Shown piece after piece: positions 10,501 through 22,107 of a stretch of 64,000 nucleotides of DNA. The notes under the pieces were generated by a model. That model saw only the letters and a program-made list of their open reading frames with translations, had not been told where the DNA came from and did not search any database. The stretch lies in assembly GCA_030159075.1 (NCBI GenBank), contig BROG01000477.1, positions 1 to 64,000 on the forward strand, given 5' to 3'. The stretch comes from Atrina japonica (lineage: Eukaryota > Mollusca > Bivalvia > Pterioida > Pinnidae). How positions within the stretch are numbered: position 1 is the stretch's first letter; every line of letters starts with the position of its first letter. A program made the position numbers and the translations under genes.

Positions 10501-11268
10501 TGTCACAAACCAAACCTTGATATTTTCAGTTAGCATACCTCAGGACTAAGATATTGTCACAAACCAAACCTTGATATTTTCAGTTAGCATATCTCAGGAC
10601 TAAGATATTGTCACAAACCAAACCTTGATATTTTCAGTTAGCATACCTCAGGCCTAAGATATTGTCACAAACCAAACCTTGACATTTTCAGTTAGCATAC
10701 CTCAGGACTAAGATATTGTCACAAACCAAACCTTGATATTTTCAGTTAGCATACCTCAGGACTAAGATATTGTCACAAACCAAACCTTGACATTTTCAGT
10801 TAGCATACCTCAGGACTAAGATATTGTCACAAACCAAACCTTGACATTTTCAGTTAGCGTACCTCAGGACTAAGATATTGTCACAAACCAAACCTTGATG
10901 TTTTCAGTAAGCGTACCTCAGGACTAAGATATTGTCACAAACCAAACCTTGATATTTTCAGTTAGCATTGTCACAAACCAAACCTTGATATTTTCAGGCA
11001 TACCTCTAAGATATTGTCACAAACCAAACCTTGATATTTTCAGTTAGCATACCTCAGGACTAAGATATTGTCACAAACCAAACCTTGATATTTTCAGTTA
11101 ACATACCTCAGGACTAAGATATTGTCACAAACCAAACCTTGACATTTTCAGTTAGCATACCTCAGGACTAAGATACTGTCACAAACCAAACCTTGATGTT
11201 TTCAGTTAGCATACCTCAGGACTAAGATATTGTCACAAACCAAACCTTGATTTTTTCAGTTAGCATAC
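10501..11268. repeat. 54-bp minisatellite carrying copies of the exon 5 splice donor
   Basis: About 14 tandem units of 54 bp, each containing 'gcatacctcaggactaag', 'atattgtcacaaaccaaacc' and 'ttgatattttcagtta', run up to the end of ASPG exon 5. The first element is, on the minus strand, CTTAGTCCTGAG|GTATGC, versus CTTATTCCTGAG|GTATGC at the genuine exon boundary. Copies differ by only one or a few bases, which indicates recent expansion or homogenisation. Two units near 10960-11010 are truncated. Confidence 0.95.
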
Positions 11269-11352
11269 CTCAGGAATAAGATAAAGTCCTGCTACAATCA
11301 AAGCTGACAAAAAATTGTCCCTTCCATCACTGCGCACTTCAAAAATTGGAAT
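11269..11352 (-). CDS. ASPG: ASPG exon 5
   Basis: This 84-base exon has 28 codons (residues 174-201): [20 protein letters not shown] then AGLYLIPE. It corresponds to [20 protein letters not shown] in human ASPG, and SDGRDN is the conserved core. The acceptor is TTTTTTTCAG and the donor is CCTGAG|GTATGC. The donor is unusual: the sequence around it, including the last dozen exonic bases, is nearly identical to the unit of the 54-bp tandem array that starts immediately on the intronic side, so the intron carries a series of decoy donors. Confidence 0.92.
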
Positions 11353-11514
11353 CTGAAAAAAATAATAATAATAAGCAAGATGAACTCATAGTTGTTTGTA
11401 GCACAAGGTCCCGACAAGAACAACAGTCATCCAAACGAGACCAATCAAATGCCATACATTTAGACAAAGAATGATTATTTTATGTTGTTTCCTTATATGG
11501 AGATGTCACCAGCT

Positions 11515-11605
11515 TAAGGTGAAAGTACTTCAACCATTAACCTGTGCTATGACCTAATGCCAATGCAGTGAGGGCTCTTTAACAGGCAACACCTCCCATA
11601 ATTGC
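11515..11605 (-). mobile_element. SINE family B fragment, reversed
   Basis: 'aaggtgaaagtacttcaacc ... ctgtgctatgacctaatgcc ... agtgagggctctt' is a reversed, diverged version of the central body of the SINE at 62982-63255. No promoter boxes remain. Confidence 0.4.
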
Positions 11606-12439
11606 TGTGACTTTTACTTCTTTTGTAGAGTGCTTGCCAAAGGAAAAATCATTACCTTTTTCAAAGTCTTAGGTATAACTACAGATTTTTTTCTGCTAAT
11701 TTTAGGAAAATGCCATTGGCAACTCAACTGGGAATTTCAATTTGAATACCAGGTATGTGTCAAATTGGGAAAAATAATTTTTGCACACATTTAAATCTTA
11801 ACGGAATCTCTATTTATAAATGCATTCTGTTTGCAATAATTCATTTTTCATAACAGTTGCTGTCTGTACACCAAATTGGGATTTTTTTTATCAAATTGGG
11901 AAAAAACACATGTATTCTGCATTGGGAGTAGAGCCAAATAATGACCCCATGGAGACTATATAAAAAGGTCTACTTGAAAAAAAAGAACATACACTGTTTA
12001 TATTCTACTTTAAAAGATGCTGTATTTTAACCTGTGACCTTCAACCTGAGAGGCCAATTCTCAATAACCTTGACTTAATGCACTTCCAGCTGTTCCATGA
12101 CTATGACTCCATGAGGAAAAATTTATGTTGATAAAGAATTGGTCACTTATGAAGACAAAGGACAAGGGATATACAAGACAATGTTATTCAATTTTCAAAA
12201 TATATCAGCAATCATGTAAACCAGTAATATAGGTGATTATCAAATTCTAAAGATTTAGCAAAGAGAACCCCAGTACATTTATAAATGAACACTGATTTTA
12301 GTGCTACCTGCGATAATCCTCTAGACTAGGGCTAAGCAATGAACATAAAGTCAGAAAATGACATCAAAATGACAACAAGGAAAAGTAGCACTGTTACACG
12401 CTTTCAATCATTTTTCATTCAAAAGCTGGGTATCTAAAA

Positions 12440-12610
12440 GACCCTTGCACGTTAACTGCGGTCCTGTGACTTTGAGGGGCAAAATGATACAGATACCTGC
12501 AAAAACATAGACATCATTGTAGTAACTGATTGTTTCTTGACGTCATTTTCCAGGAATCTGTATTATTTTGCCACTCAAAGTTACAGGAACGCAGTTATTG
12601 TGAAAGGGTC
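12440..12610. mobile_element. 171-bp hairpin MITE with ~55-bp arms
   Basis: The left arm starts GACCCTTGCACGTTAACTGC and contains 'gactttgag-ggcaaaat-atacagat'. The right arm is its reverse complement with scattered mismatches, ending 'gcagttattgtgaaagggtc'. Only about 60 bases separate the arms. No coding capacity is present. The family is unassigned. Confidence 0.75.
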
Positions 12611-12898
12611 TATAGGGGCTCTAATGGTCCAAAAAATAAGCTAATACATGTATAATGCTAAGTCTCAAAAACAAATTGGAAAAATATTATTTTTTGTAAT
12701 CTCTCTCCAAATCACATAATAATCACATGATTTTTTTTGTCTTTAATAGGGGTAATTCAGGGATGATGGTTGTACCAAGTACAAAAATAGGAGTAATAGG
12801 GCAGTTATAAAAAGATATGTATTCTGTGTATGGAATACAGGAATGCTTCAAGTCCTGATTAAAGTATGCAGATATTGACAATCACTTTTCTTTCTCAC

Positions 12899-13024
12899 CT
12901 GTGATCCAGTCAAAATTATAGGTTTACCCAGATTTTCACACATGAAGGATAAGGCCGATGCTGTGTATGCCATTGTATCCGTTCCATGTAACACAACAAA
13001 ACCATCAAATCTGTCATAATGATT
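12899..13024 (-). CDS. ASPG: ASPG exon 4 (HGTDTM active-site motif)
   Basis: This 126-base exon of 42 complete codons (residues 132-173) is flanked by TTTCAG and GTGAG. It encodes [20 protein letters not shown] followed by [28 protein letters not shown] is the second asparaginase signature; Thr146 and Asp147 correspond to the Thr-Asp of the catalytic Thr-Lys-Asp triad. LTGSQ is the conserved strand end before the substrate loop. Read-through of either boundary gives unrelated sequence, which supports the exon limits. Confidence 0.95.
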
Positions 13025-14261
13025 CTGAAATACAAAACTTGTCGTAATGCTTCTGAAATACAACACAACCAACAAACTTGACGTAATGAGTAATGACTCT
13101 GAAATACAACACAACAAGCAAACAAACCTGAATTCAAATGGAAACCAACAAATTGTTATCTTTAAATGACTTTATTATGTATCTAAGATATTTTTACCTC
13201 TGGATCAGGACAAAGATATTAACATTTGCCAAATTCGCCAATCATGAATGGCTACTTTCAGATATTCTCTTTAAAACATAATATATTTTCATCATTTTCC
13301 TGAAATTATTTCTTAATAAGCATATTTCTAACAAATGGAAAATGGCTACTAAAACGTTTTCCTAGTGTTAGAACTTAGATTAAATTAAATGTAACATTTG
13401 ACGTTTGCCTTGGTACTACAATGTGCTTGAACTTCTGACTGGTTATACAGGGAGAAACTCTTACAAGTGTACCAGTATTTTGATTTTTAATCAAAACTAT
13501 TTTTTGTTTTGTTTGTTTTAATTTTGTATTCCCATCAGTAACAATTTTCAATAGGCACCTTCTGAGGTTCATTATTTCATTATTAATATAACTTCATATT
13601 CATCAGGAAAAAGTAAATGAAAAGGTAAATTTCTCAAATCTAAATTATTTTAATAAACAGTTTTGTCTTTTCTGATGGCCATTTTGAATTTACCTTTTGC
13701 AAAAGGCCCAGCATGGCACTTTTTGGTAGATTTTTCCATTACGATGTCTCTATTAAATGGCCCATCAAACATTTGTGATTATAATATCAAAAACGCACAT
13801 TGAGAGCCACGTGTCAGACATTTGGCGACAGGTCAATTTCAAATGGCCATAAAAAATAACACCAGTGGCAATTCAGATATGTGGCCAGGATTATGAGTGG
13901 TTAAATTGTGCATAATTAACTGTGGTTATCAAATCGTGCTAAATTACATGTACCTATAGTTGTAAAATCGTGTTAAATTACCCATAGTTTTTAAATCCTG
14001 CTAAATTACCTGTTTTAGTCAAATCATGTTAAATTACCTGTGGTAGTCAAATTGTGTTAAATTATCTTTGGTTGTCAAATCATGTTGAATTACCTATGGT
14101 AGTCAAATTGTATTGAATTACCTCTACCTGCTTAATTCTGGTACTTCATCTATGGAGCTTAATAATTAAGAACACTGTCTTCCAAATACTGTTAAATTTT
14201 CAAATTTACTTTTTCATTTGAAATGAAACAATAGATTGAAAGGATGATAATTTTGACCTAC
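13025..14261 (-). other. ASPG intron 3
   Basis: This 1.2-kb intron starts with two or three degraded copies of 'tgattctgaaatacaac' next to exon 4 and ends with a 28-bp tandem repeat (13917-14130). The rest is unremarkable. Confidence 0.75.
13917..14130. repeat. 28-bp tandem repeat in ASPG intron 3
   Basis: There are about seven copies of a unit like 'gtcaaatcatgttaaattac' plus 'ctgtggta', with a strict 28-bp spacing between the last four copies (14021, 14049, 14077, 14105) and more divergence to the left. Confidence 0.85.
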
Positions 14262-14370
14262 CTGAATATCTGTGGCTATTTTGGCCCAATCGGTCATCAT
14301 CATATTGCTGGAGTCCAATAGAGGGCAGTATTCCATAACCAGATACACAATCCTCTTTCCTCTGTGGTAT
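14262..14370 (-). CDS. ASPG: ASPG exon 3
   Basis: This 109-base exon is bounded by TTTTAG and GTAGG. One base completes Pro95, then 36 residues follow (96-131), including RIVYLVMEYCPLLDSSNMMM and TDWAKIATDIQ. The PLLDSSNM-TDW pattern matches the family segment that follows the flexible lid (PLFDSSDMTIAEW in human ASPG), and its Asp-Ser-Ser is the substrate-contacting region by homology. The exon lies at the right-hand end of a 1.2-kb intron that holds a 28-bp tandem repeat. Confidence 0.92.
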
Positions 14371-14961
14371 CTAAAATTACCAAACATGTGTGTGAAATAG
14401 GCATGATAATAAAATCAATTGTTACCTTGGCAACCTTGCAAAAAGTGTATTTTACACGCATGCAATATGTTTTTACATGCGTGTAACATGTGTTTCTGTG
14501 TGTAAAATCTTCTTCACTCAACAGAAATGATGGTTGATGATGTATCCAATTGCTGCCATTGCTAAGAGAAGATGGTTACTGTAATCTGAAAACAAATTGG
14601 TAAGAATTCTTTTTGTACCCCCTTCCACTCATGATCATTTTATTCTAGTTCATTATTTAAACAAAATAAAACAATGTTATGTTGATTTTACCTACATTTA
14701 ATCCAAAACATACATTCTTAAGAAGTCCTTTGGGAATGCAACAGATAAATTCTCTTTTTTCTTTAAAACAGAGTGGGGGGGTACAAAAGGGATTCTTTCC
14801 ATAGAATTCATAAAAACTTTTGGGGTTTACCTCTGGAACACCCACGAAGAAGTGTGATGGACATGGTTCTGTATGTAATTTATATCTAACCTCTGTTGTC
14901 TGTGTTGATGTTGTTGTTTTCAGGGAAAGGGGTGCCACAATCCACAATGTTTCATTTATAC

Positions 14962-15040
14962 AATGGCAGTCAGCTCTTAATGGTAAAGGATACTGACGTC
15001 TCCATATGAGCGAAAGATTCTCAACAAACAAACAAAAATA
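14962..15040 (+). mobile_element. SINE family B 3' end fragment
   Basis: 'gtctccatatgagcgaaaga' and 'ttctcaacaaacaaac' match the 3' end of the SINE at 62982-63255 (gtctccatatgagtgaatga, ttcttgag..., aaacaaacaaac). The 5' part is not recognisable. Confidence 0.55.
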
Positions 15041-15045
15041 AAGGA

Positions 15046-15286
15046 TACTGTATACCTGGTTATTTTTGCCCAGGGTTATTTTCACCCCTGATTATTTTCA
15101 TCCTTTCACCACAGAAAACATATTCACTGTCTTAAATTTGCCATAAATCGCCGAAGTCTCATGGATAGCATGTATGGCCCTGCTTCCATTATTTAGCTTT
15201 AAAATTTCGCTTTCATTATAACTTTTAACTTTTCCTCATCTAATGACGAAAATTAATCAGAAGCAATAATTTCCAAGTATACAGTA
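15046..15286. mobile_element. ~241-bp MITE with TACTGTATAC ends
   Basis: The left end TACTGTATACCTGG is mirrored by 'ccaagtatacagta' at the right. The interior has 'ttttgccc', 'ttttcacc' and 'tcgccgaagtctcatgga' phrases that recur in a relative at 50870-51072. No coding capacity. This type of short element, with 'tattttcgc' phrases, is frequent in bivalve genomes. Confidence 0.7.
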
Positions 15287-15682
15287 AATCCTGATTTAAG
15301 CAAATCTGTGGAAAAAAAAACCTGCCTTCTGTAAATAAACTGGCTTCCCTACATAGTTAGCTTAGGTTACAGCCAGGTTGAAACCCAAGCTGAAAAGAGG
15401 TGACAGAAGATGTGGTTTAAAGACTGGTGCTATAACTCTCTGCTACAGAGTTCCTTCTACCATCACTTCTTATGAAATTGTTCTGTTCATAAAGGTGATA
15501 TGTTATAAAAATGACACAACTCAGGAAGTTTTATTACCATATAATACATCTTTTATGAAATGCAGTTCACAAAAGAAAATGGTCTTATAAAGTGCTCTGT
15601 ATTAGTAATGGAAAAGAGTTATCTTTCTTTAATTATATCATCTCACAATACCTTGCAATTCAAGTTTCAAAAAAGATAAATG

Positions 15683-15685
<3 letters not shown>

Positions 15686-15745
<60 letters not shown>
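15686..15745. repeat. (GA)n microsatellite
   Basis: An uninterrupted run of about 29 GA dinucleotides. Confidence 0.98.
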
Positions 15746-15748
<3 letters not shown>

Positions 15749-16643
15749 TTTTGTAAACATAACCATTGCATCATCCAAATGCATATGCCTATTCAGTAAG
15801 TTTTTTTAGAAAACTAAAACTGATTGATATTTTATCCATTTCATCCATTGCCCCAGTCCTAGAGGAGGTTAAACATAATTAATCATTTTAGTGTAGTAAC
15901 ACTTGGACATAACAACCTTTTAAGGAAGATGCACTTGTTAATTCAGTACAGATGGAGGTAGAGAAGATTTTTTAAAATAAGACCTATTTTCACACTTATG
16001 GCCTACACCTTGGGCCACCAGGAGGTAAGAACCATAGAATTTACAATTTTGATGCCCCACTAGGTATTTTTGGTGATGACCAAATTTTGTTAGAATCGGC
16101 CCAATAGTTCTTGAAAATTGGAAATGTGAAAAGTTGACATACAATTGAAAGGTTAGCTGACCTAAAAATTGTGTGAAAGGAAAATTCCAAATAACATATA
16201 TTTTTAACCTCTGAAATGGAAAGTGTCTCAGTTAATACCTATAAAAGAAATACAATGTGAGAATATATTCACCAAGAAATGGACTGAATTTTGCAGAAAA
16301 TATAGCATTAAATATAGATGAAAACCTACAATCTCAGAATATGCACATGTATCTACAGAAGAGCAAAGAGAGAATATCGGAATATATTTATAGAAGTGCA
16401 AATTTGGAACTTCAGATGAGTTTACTTTTATATATATGTAAAAAGGGAGAATCTCACAGTACATGTATGTTTTTAGAAATGCATATTGAAAATCCAAGAA
16501 TATAATTATAAAAAAGAAAATGGAGAATCTCAGAATGTATTTATCAAAACATGAATCAGACAATACACAAACAGACATGTCACACAAACATAGATTTTGG
16601 AGGTTTTTTTTATGTTTTTTCATACCACGCCAGCACAACCAGT

Positions 16644-16867
16644 TACTGTATAGTTGTTTAAATTCACAGGAAGAAATTTTCACGTTTTTAAATGAGAGGA
16701 CCTTATTCACGGGTATTAAATTTCGTGCAAGACAGGTTACGAAGTCTCTTTCAGATACTTCATAAATGTAATTTATTATATTCATGGGTATTTAATTTCA
16801 CGATATTTTTTATAATCGCAAGTATAACGAAAATAAATCCCCAGTGAATAAAAACAACTATACAGTA
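16644..16867. mobile_element. ~224-bp MITE with TACTGTATAGTTGTT ends
   Basis: TACTGTATAGTTGTTTAAAT at the left is matched at the right by 'aacaactatacagta'. The interior shows 'ttcacgggtattaaatttcg' and 'ttcatgggtatttaatttca', an internal direct repeat of this family. It is similar in ends and style to the element at 15046-15286 but not the same family. Confidence 0.75.
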
Positions 16868-16875
16868 TATGTGGA

Positions 16876-17095
16876 CTTGATTTTGATTTTGAATCGTGTT
16901 TTACGCCACACTCAACAATTTTTTTCAGTTATATGGTGGCGGCCAGTTTTTAATGATGGAGGACAGAGAACAACACCTTCTGCAAGTAAACTGGTCAACT
17001 TTCTCGCATAAATCAACTTAGATTCCAGATGGGGACCAGAAGTGAGAGACTTCATAATTGATAGTTGCTATGACAACTTGGCCACAGAAGCCCCA
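16876..17095 (-). mobile_element. tRNA-derived SINE, family A, degraded copy
   Basis: Read on the minus strand it runs from 'ggggcttctgtggccaagtt' to a tail 'attgttgagtgtggcgtaaa'. The A box region is recognisable; the B box is lost in 'ggtccccatctgg'. It is older than the copy at 8413-8654. Confidence 0.75.
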
Positions 17096-17263
17096 GTTTT
17101 TTGTGGATGAGAAAAACTTACCATAATGTGGCACTTTCTACCTACATTAAAATTACTGGGCAGTGGAATTTCAAATGTATTCAATGGTTTATCATAGGAA
17201 CTAAAACAAGTAAAGTACAAGCATAATCCAACCACAAATTAAGAACAATTGTAAAACAATCTG

Positions 17264-17340
17264 TACTCTAAAGACACATTTGAACTGGCCTAAGTCATTG
17301 ATTTACAGAAGAGTCCAATGTTTTTCAGAGGTTGAGTTAA
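17264..17340. mobile_element. TTAA-type palindromic MITE, copy 2
   Basis: 'ctctaaagacacatttgaac ... aagtcattgatttacagaag ... ttcagaggttgagttaa' matches the family consensus; the left TTAA end is lost. Confidence 0.65.
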
Positions 17341-17889
17341 TACATTACTTAAAGAAAATTCCATTGTTTTTAAACATAGGACACAAAACCCACACAAATA
17401 CTGTGTCCCTAAAATTTAGTTAAGCAGATAGTAGAAAAAGTAATGAAATTAAAATTTTTATATTTTTCTGGAAATGGAGAAAGACTGGGAGCCCTCTTTA
17501 TAATGACCATGTTTATTCTTTGCCCTTATACAGATCACAAACAATGTGTCAATTGTGCTGAAATTAGAAACTGAAGTTTAAGTGGCAGCCAATGTATGGA
17601 AAAAAACATTATCCAAGTTTAAAAGCACATTGCTGTATTCCAGAATTGTTTGACTAAATTGCATATTTGAAATTTTAGAGCTGGTGTTAGAACCTGTAGA
17701 TTCCATTGTATCAACAGTATGAAGCTCTACCGGTATGTACAAAATGTACATTGTTTTTGCCAAAATCGTGTCAGTAGGTAAAATTGTTATAATAACAACG
17801 ATCTACATAAAGTGACCTGACTGTACAATTTTTTGTTCTAGTGTAACATGTCATACCACTCATACATTCTGACACTAGTTAAAGCGTTA

Positions 17890-18072
17890 CAGTAAAACCT
17901 CTTTATAATGCCACTCCTCATTTCATTTGCCACCTCACTTTGGGCCACAATTTTTGAAAGTCCACTTTCCCAATTTGCCTTATAATTTCATTTAAGGTTT
18001 CCCTCAACCCAATGCCAAATCCCTTTAGAATTTGGGCTGAACAAATGATGGCAGTGTAACAAGGTTTTACTG
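17890..18072. mobile_element. 183-bp pogo/Tigger-like MITE
   Basis: It starts CAGTAAAACCTCTTTATAAT and ends 'aacaaggttttactg', with TA immediately outside both ends, as expected for the Tc1/mariner-pogo group. The interior is non-coding. Confidence 0.75.
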
Positions 18073-18394
18073 TACATTTTTGTACCATAGGAATACACTG
18101 TTTATGAAGTCCCTTATATACTGGAAAATAACAATGCATATAAGGAAGCATTGATTTCATTACCATCGTGTAAAAAAGATCTAAAGGAAATAAGTAACCT
18201 AATGTAAATTAATAATGAACCATATTAAAGTTACTTGTATCATTAAATTGTACATGAGCCAGCAGCTGAGAAAAAGGGTCCTTACGACATAACGAATGAA
18301 ATGTAAGAAATTCTGTCCAGCATAATTTTTCTTATTTTGTAGATTTTTTTTGTGCCAGAAATAAAAGGAGTAGCTCTCATCTTTGACAATTCTC

Positions 18395-18398
<4 letters not shown>

Positions 18399-18461
<63 letters not shown>
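18399..18461. repeat. (TA)n microsatellite
   Basis: About 31 uninterrupted TA dinucleotides in ASPG intron 2. Confidence 0.98.
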
Positions 18462-18466
<5 letters not shown>

Positions 18467-19109
18467 TATAAATATGTTCAAGTTTCTGAAAACATAAATA
18501 TCACAATTTCCCCCAAAACTGTCCTAAGGAGCCTTTTCTAAGCCACTGGCTCATATAACTTGTGGGGTCAATGTATAAATGTAGTGTTATTAAGTGGTGA
18601 AAACTAAATAGAATCTGTGAGTTATCTTTTAAAATAAAAAGAATACTGGAAACTAAACTAAATTTATTTTTCTCCCAAAATATTTTTATCTTCTGTAATA
18701 CTTGAATTCATATGTAACACTAAATTATCTAGTGCAAAATATCAACCTCTTCAAGAATTTCAAGGTCAAAGTCAAGGTAACAAGTATGAACCATTTTTTG
18801 TAACATCATATCCTATCATCATATAAAGTTACAATATGATAAACTACGGTAAACAGTTTTCACTAGCTAACTGCAAGAAGCTAAACCATTTCGTTGACAC
18901 AGACAGACAGACAAAAAAATGCATAGACCTATATTTGCTCCACGATCCAGCAAAAAAAAATTCAAACCATGCATCACAGGTGAAATGTCACCTGTCAAAA
19001 GGGGAGAGCATCACATAGAATGACAAAATAAATCTAAAATTAGCATCACACAAGAAATGTCAATGTGATAACAGCAGAAAGCAAATTACAACAGTTGTGA
19101 GTTGGACAT

Positions 19110-19748
19110 TATAGACATTTTAAGTGAGGTCAACAAGAGTTGTCAGAAGATAACAAAGCTCACCGAAATGGGTATAAATTTTCAAAATAGATATCTGACC
19201 CACAGCTGTAAGGTTTTAAGGTCAAATGACTAGCAAAATTTTTATTCCTTTAGCTCAGGTTAAAAAATTTTAAAAGGTCAAAGTCCAAGGTCAAGTTCAC
19301 TAGGTCAAATGCCAAGGTATGAAATGAAGGCTCATGTCATATGAAATATATATGGGATTATAAAAGCTCTATCCATCATGGTTTAAAGATATAGTCACGG
19401 TTTTTGAAAAGTAGTTCAAAGTACAAGGTCAAGGTCAAAAGTCAAGGTGCCAAATAAAAGATCCCTTCATAAGAAATCTATATGTGAAATATCAAAGCCC
19501 TATCCATCATGATTTAAAAGATATAGCCAAGATTATAGTTTTTGAAAAGTAGTTCAAAGGTCAAGGTAACTAGGTCAAAAGTCAAGGTACCAAATGAAAG
19601 CTCTCGTAAGGAATCTATAAGGAATACCAGAGCCCTGTCCCTTGCAGTTAAAATTTATAAGCCAGATTAAAGTTTTGTCTACGGACGTCGACAACGACAA
19701 CGCCATTGGTATGGCATTAGGTCCTAGGACCTTCGTCCCGGCCAGCTA
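19110..19748 (+). repeat. Bivalve-type interspersed repeat with internal ~125-bp repeats ('aaggtcaaggtca')
   Basis: Three imperfect blocks each combine 'aaggtcaaggtcaaaagtca', 'aagctctatccatcatggtt' or 'aagccctatccatcatgatt', and 'tttttgaaaagtagttcaaa'. The element ends in 'acggacgtcgacaacgacaa', 'cgccattggtatggcattag' and 'cggccagctaaaaataaaaa'. The recurring 'ggtcaaggtca' style and the terminal gacgtcgac segment are familiar from bivalve non-coding DNA. No reverse transcriptase is present, so it is non-autonomous or a fragment. Confidence 0.6.
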
Positions 19749-19978
19749 AAAATAAAAATAAACACTTGTTTAATGAGCTTTAACCAAACCTACATGTATA
19801 AAAAGATTGCTGGCTTAATTTTTCAAGAATATTTGCCTTTTTGCTATTTTTTCTCTATAAATCTGCAAGTTGTCAATATTATCTGTGAAATGAATAAGAG
19901 AAATCAAATTTCTAATTCCAATGAATATACAATGTACTTGCAGAGAACTGAATAAAGCACATGGAACAACATATTTTA

Positions 19979-20066
19979 ACTTACTCACCCTAAAAGACAC
20001 ATTTATACTGGCCTAAGTCATTGATTTACAGATGAGTCCACTGTTTTTCAAGAATTAATGAGTTAA
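19979..20066. mobile_element. TTAA-type palindromic MITE, copy 3
   Basis: 'ttactcaccctaaaagacac ... aagtcattgatttacagatg ... attaatgagttaa'. Inverted ends are recognisable and the right TTAA is kept. Confidence 0.7.
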
Positions 20067-20497
20067 TAAAGGCCCTGAGCATAAACAAAATAATTCTAAG
20101 CACAAAATGGTAATACAACTAAAGTGAGCATACATGTAAAATGATACATATGCTAAAATCACAGCTTGCATATGCCAGAATGTGAATGACTAGTGAATAA
20201 TGATATCTCATAAGTCTATTCAATAACTGATTTATATATAAAAAAGGTCACAGGGTCATAACGATCACCAAAGCCTTTCTAATTAACTGTCATGAACAAT
20301 TTCAGTAAAGGCCTACCGGCTCATCATACAATCCTGTATCCAGTTTGTTTGATACATATCCCAGATGAGGAAGATTTTATAGACTGCACTTTCTTACATC
20401 AGGTTTGCAATTTTAAAAAATGAATAATAATTTTCATTAAAAAAAAGAAAAATATCATGTAAGAAACTACATGTAATGTGAGTCCCTGTTTTGAGAG

Positions 20498-22107
20498 GAG
20501 TGGAGTGTTTAACAGGATAGTGGAGTGTTTAACAGGTGAAGTGTTTAACAGGATAGTGGAGTGTTTAACAGGACAGTGGAGTGAAATGTTTAACAGCATA
20601 GTGGAGTGTTTAACAGGATAGTGAAGTGTTTAACAGGTGGAATGTTTAACAGGATAGTGGAATGTTTAACAGAACAATGGAGTGTTTAACAGCATAGTGA
20701 AGTGTTTAACAGGACAGTGGAGTGTTTAACAGCATAGTGGAGTGTTTAACAGGACAGTGGAGTGAAATGTTTAACAGCATAGTGGAGTGTTTAACAGGAA
20801 AGTGAAGTGTTTAAATAGAACAGTGGAGTGTTTAACAGCATAGTGGAGTGTTTAACAGTAGAGTCCCAGAATAGTGGAGTTTGAACAGATAGTGGAGTGT
20901 TTAAACAGGTTAGTGGAATGTTTAACAGGATAGTGGAGTGTTTAACAGGTGGAGTGTTTAACAGCATAGTGGAGTGTTTAACAAGATAGTGGAGTGCTTA
21001 ACAGAATAGTGGAGTGTTTAACAGGACAGTGGAGTGAAATGTTTAACAGCATAGGGGAGTGTTTAACAGGTGGAATGTTTAACAGGATAGTGGAATGTTT
21101 AACAGAACAATGGAGTGTTTAACAGCATAGTGAAGTGTTTAACAGGACAGTGGAGTGTTTAACAGCATAGTGGAGTGTTTAACAGGACAGTGGAGTGAAA
21201 TGTTTAACAGCATAGTGGAGTGTTTAACAGGATAGTGAAGTGTTTAACAGAACAGTGGAGTGTTTAACAGCATAGTGGAGTGTTTAACAGGACAGTAGAG
21301 TGTTTAACAGAATAGTGGAGTGTTTAACAGGATAGTGGAGTGTTTAACAGGTTAGTGGAATGTTTAACAGGATAGTGGAGTGTTTAACAGGTGGAGTGTT
21401 TAACAGCATAGTGGAGTGTTTAACAAGATAGTGGAGTGCTTAACAGAATAGTGGAGTGTTTAACAGGACAGTGGAGTGTTTAACAGGTGGAGTGTTTAAC
21501 AGGATATTGGAGTGTTTAACAGGTGGAGTGTTCAACAGGACAGTGGAATGTTTAATAGGATATTAGAGTGTTTAACAGGTGGCGTGTTCAACAGGACAGT
21601 GGAATGTTTAATAGGATATTAGAGTGTTTAACAGGACAGTCGAGTGTTTAAGAAGATAGTGGAGTGTTTAACAGCATAGTGGAGTGTTTAACAAGATAGT
21701 GGAGTGTTCAACAGAATAGTGGAGCATTTTATAGGATAGTGGAGTGTTTAACAAGATAGTGGAGTGCTTAACAGAATAGTGGAGTGTTTAACAGGACAGT
21801 GGAGTGTTTAACAGGTGGAGTGTTTAACAGGATATTGGAGTGTTTAACAGGTGGAGTGTTCAACAGGACAGTGGAATGTTTAATAGGATATTAGAGTGTT
21901 TAACAGGTGGAGTGTTTAACAGGACAGTCGAGTGTTTAAGAAGATAGTGGAGTGTTTAACAGCATAGTGGAGTGTTTAACAAGATAGTGGAGTGTTCAAC
22001 AGAATAGTGGAGCATTTTATAGGATAGTGGAGTGTTTAACAAGATAGTGGAGTGTTTAACAGGATAGTGGAGTGTTTAACGGGATTGTGGAGTGTTTAAC
22101 AGGATAG
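20498..22107. repeat. 20-bp minisatellite, ~1.6 kb, with higher-order duplications
   Basis: Roughly 75-80 copies of a unit close to 'agtggagtgtttaacaggat'. Variants include 'cagcatagtgg', 'ggtggagtgtt' (10 bases shorter) and 'gtggagtgaaatgtttaaca'. The same ordered strings of variants recur: about 20600-20790 resembles 21040-21230, and about 21340-21560 resembles 21740-21900. So blocks of several hundred bases were duplicated after the basic array had diversified. Confidence 0.95.

Larger units (their letters stand above)
11353..12898 (-). other. ASPG intron 4
   Basis: This 1.5-kb intron contains a reversed SINE fragment (about 11515-11605), an 'aattggga'-rich interspersed repeat (11690-11935) and a hairpin MITE (12440-12610). 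Confidence 0.75.

Noticed and set aside
14657..15085. 142-codon open frame on the minus strand
   Set aside because: It runs through a SINE 3' end (14962-15040) and into a MITE, so it is repeat DNA read by chance.
16228..16785. 185-codon open frame on the minus strand
   Set aside because: It overlaps a MITE (16644-16867), is rich in Phe/Tyr/Ile/Cys as expected from AT-rich DNA, and matches no family; the opposite strand is open as well.
17118..17150. Short minus-strand segment before a GTAAG donor in ASPG intron 2
   Set aside because: Exons 2 and 3 of ASPG join perfectly without it and no acceptor-bounded coding segment can be drawn.
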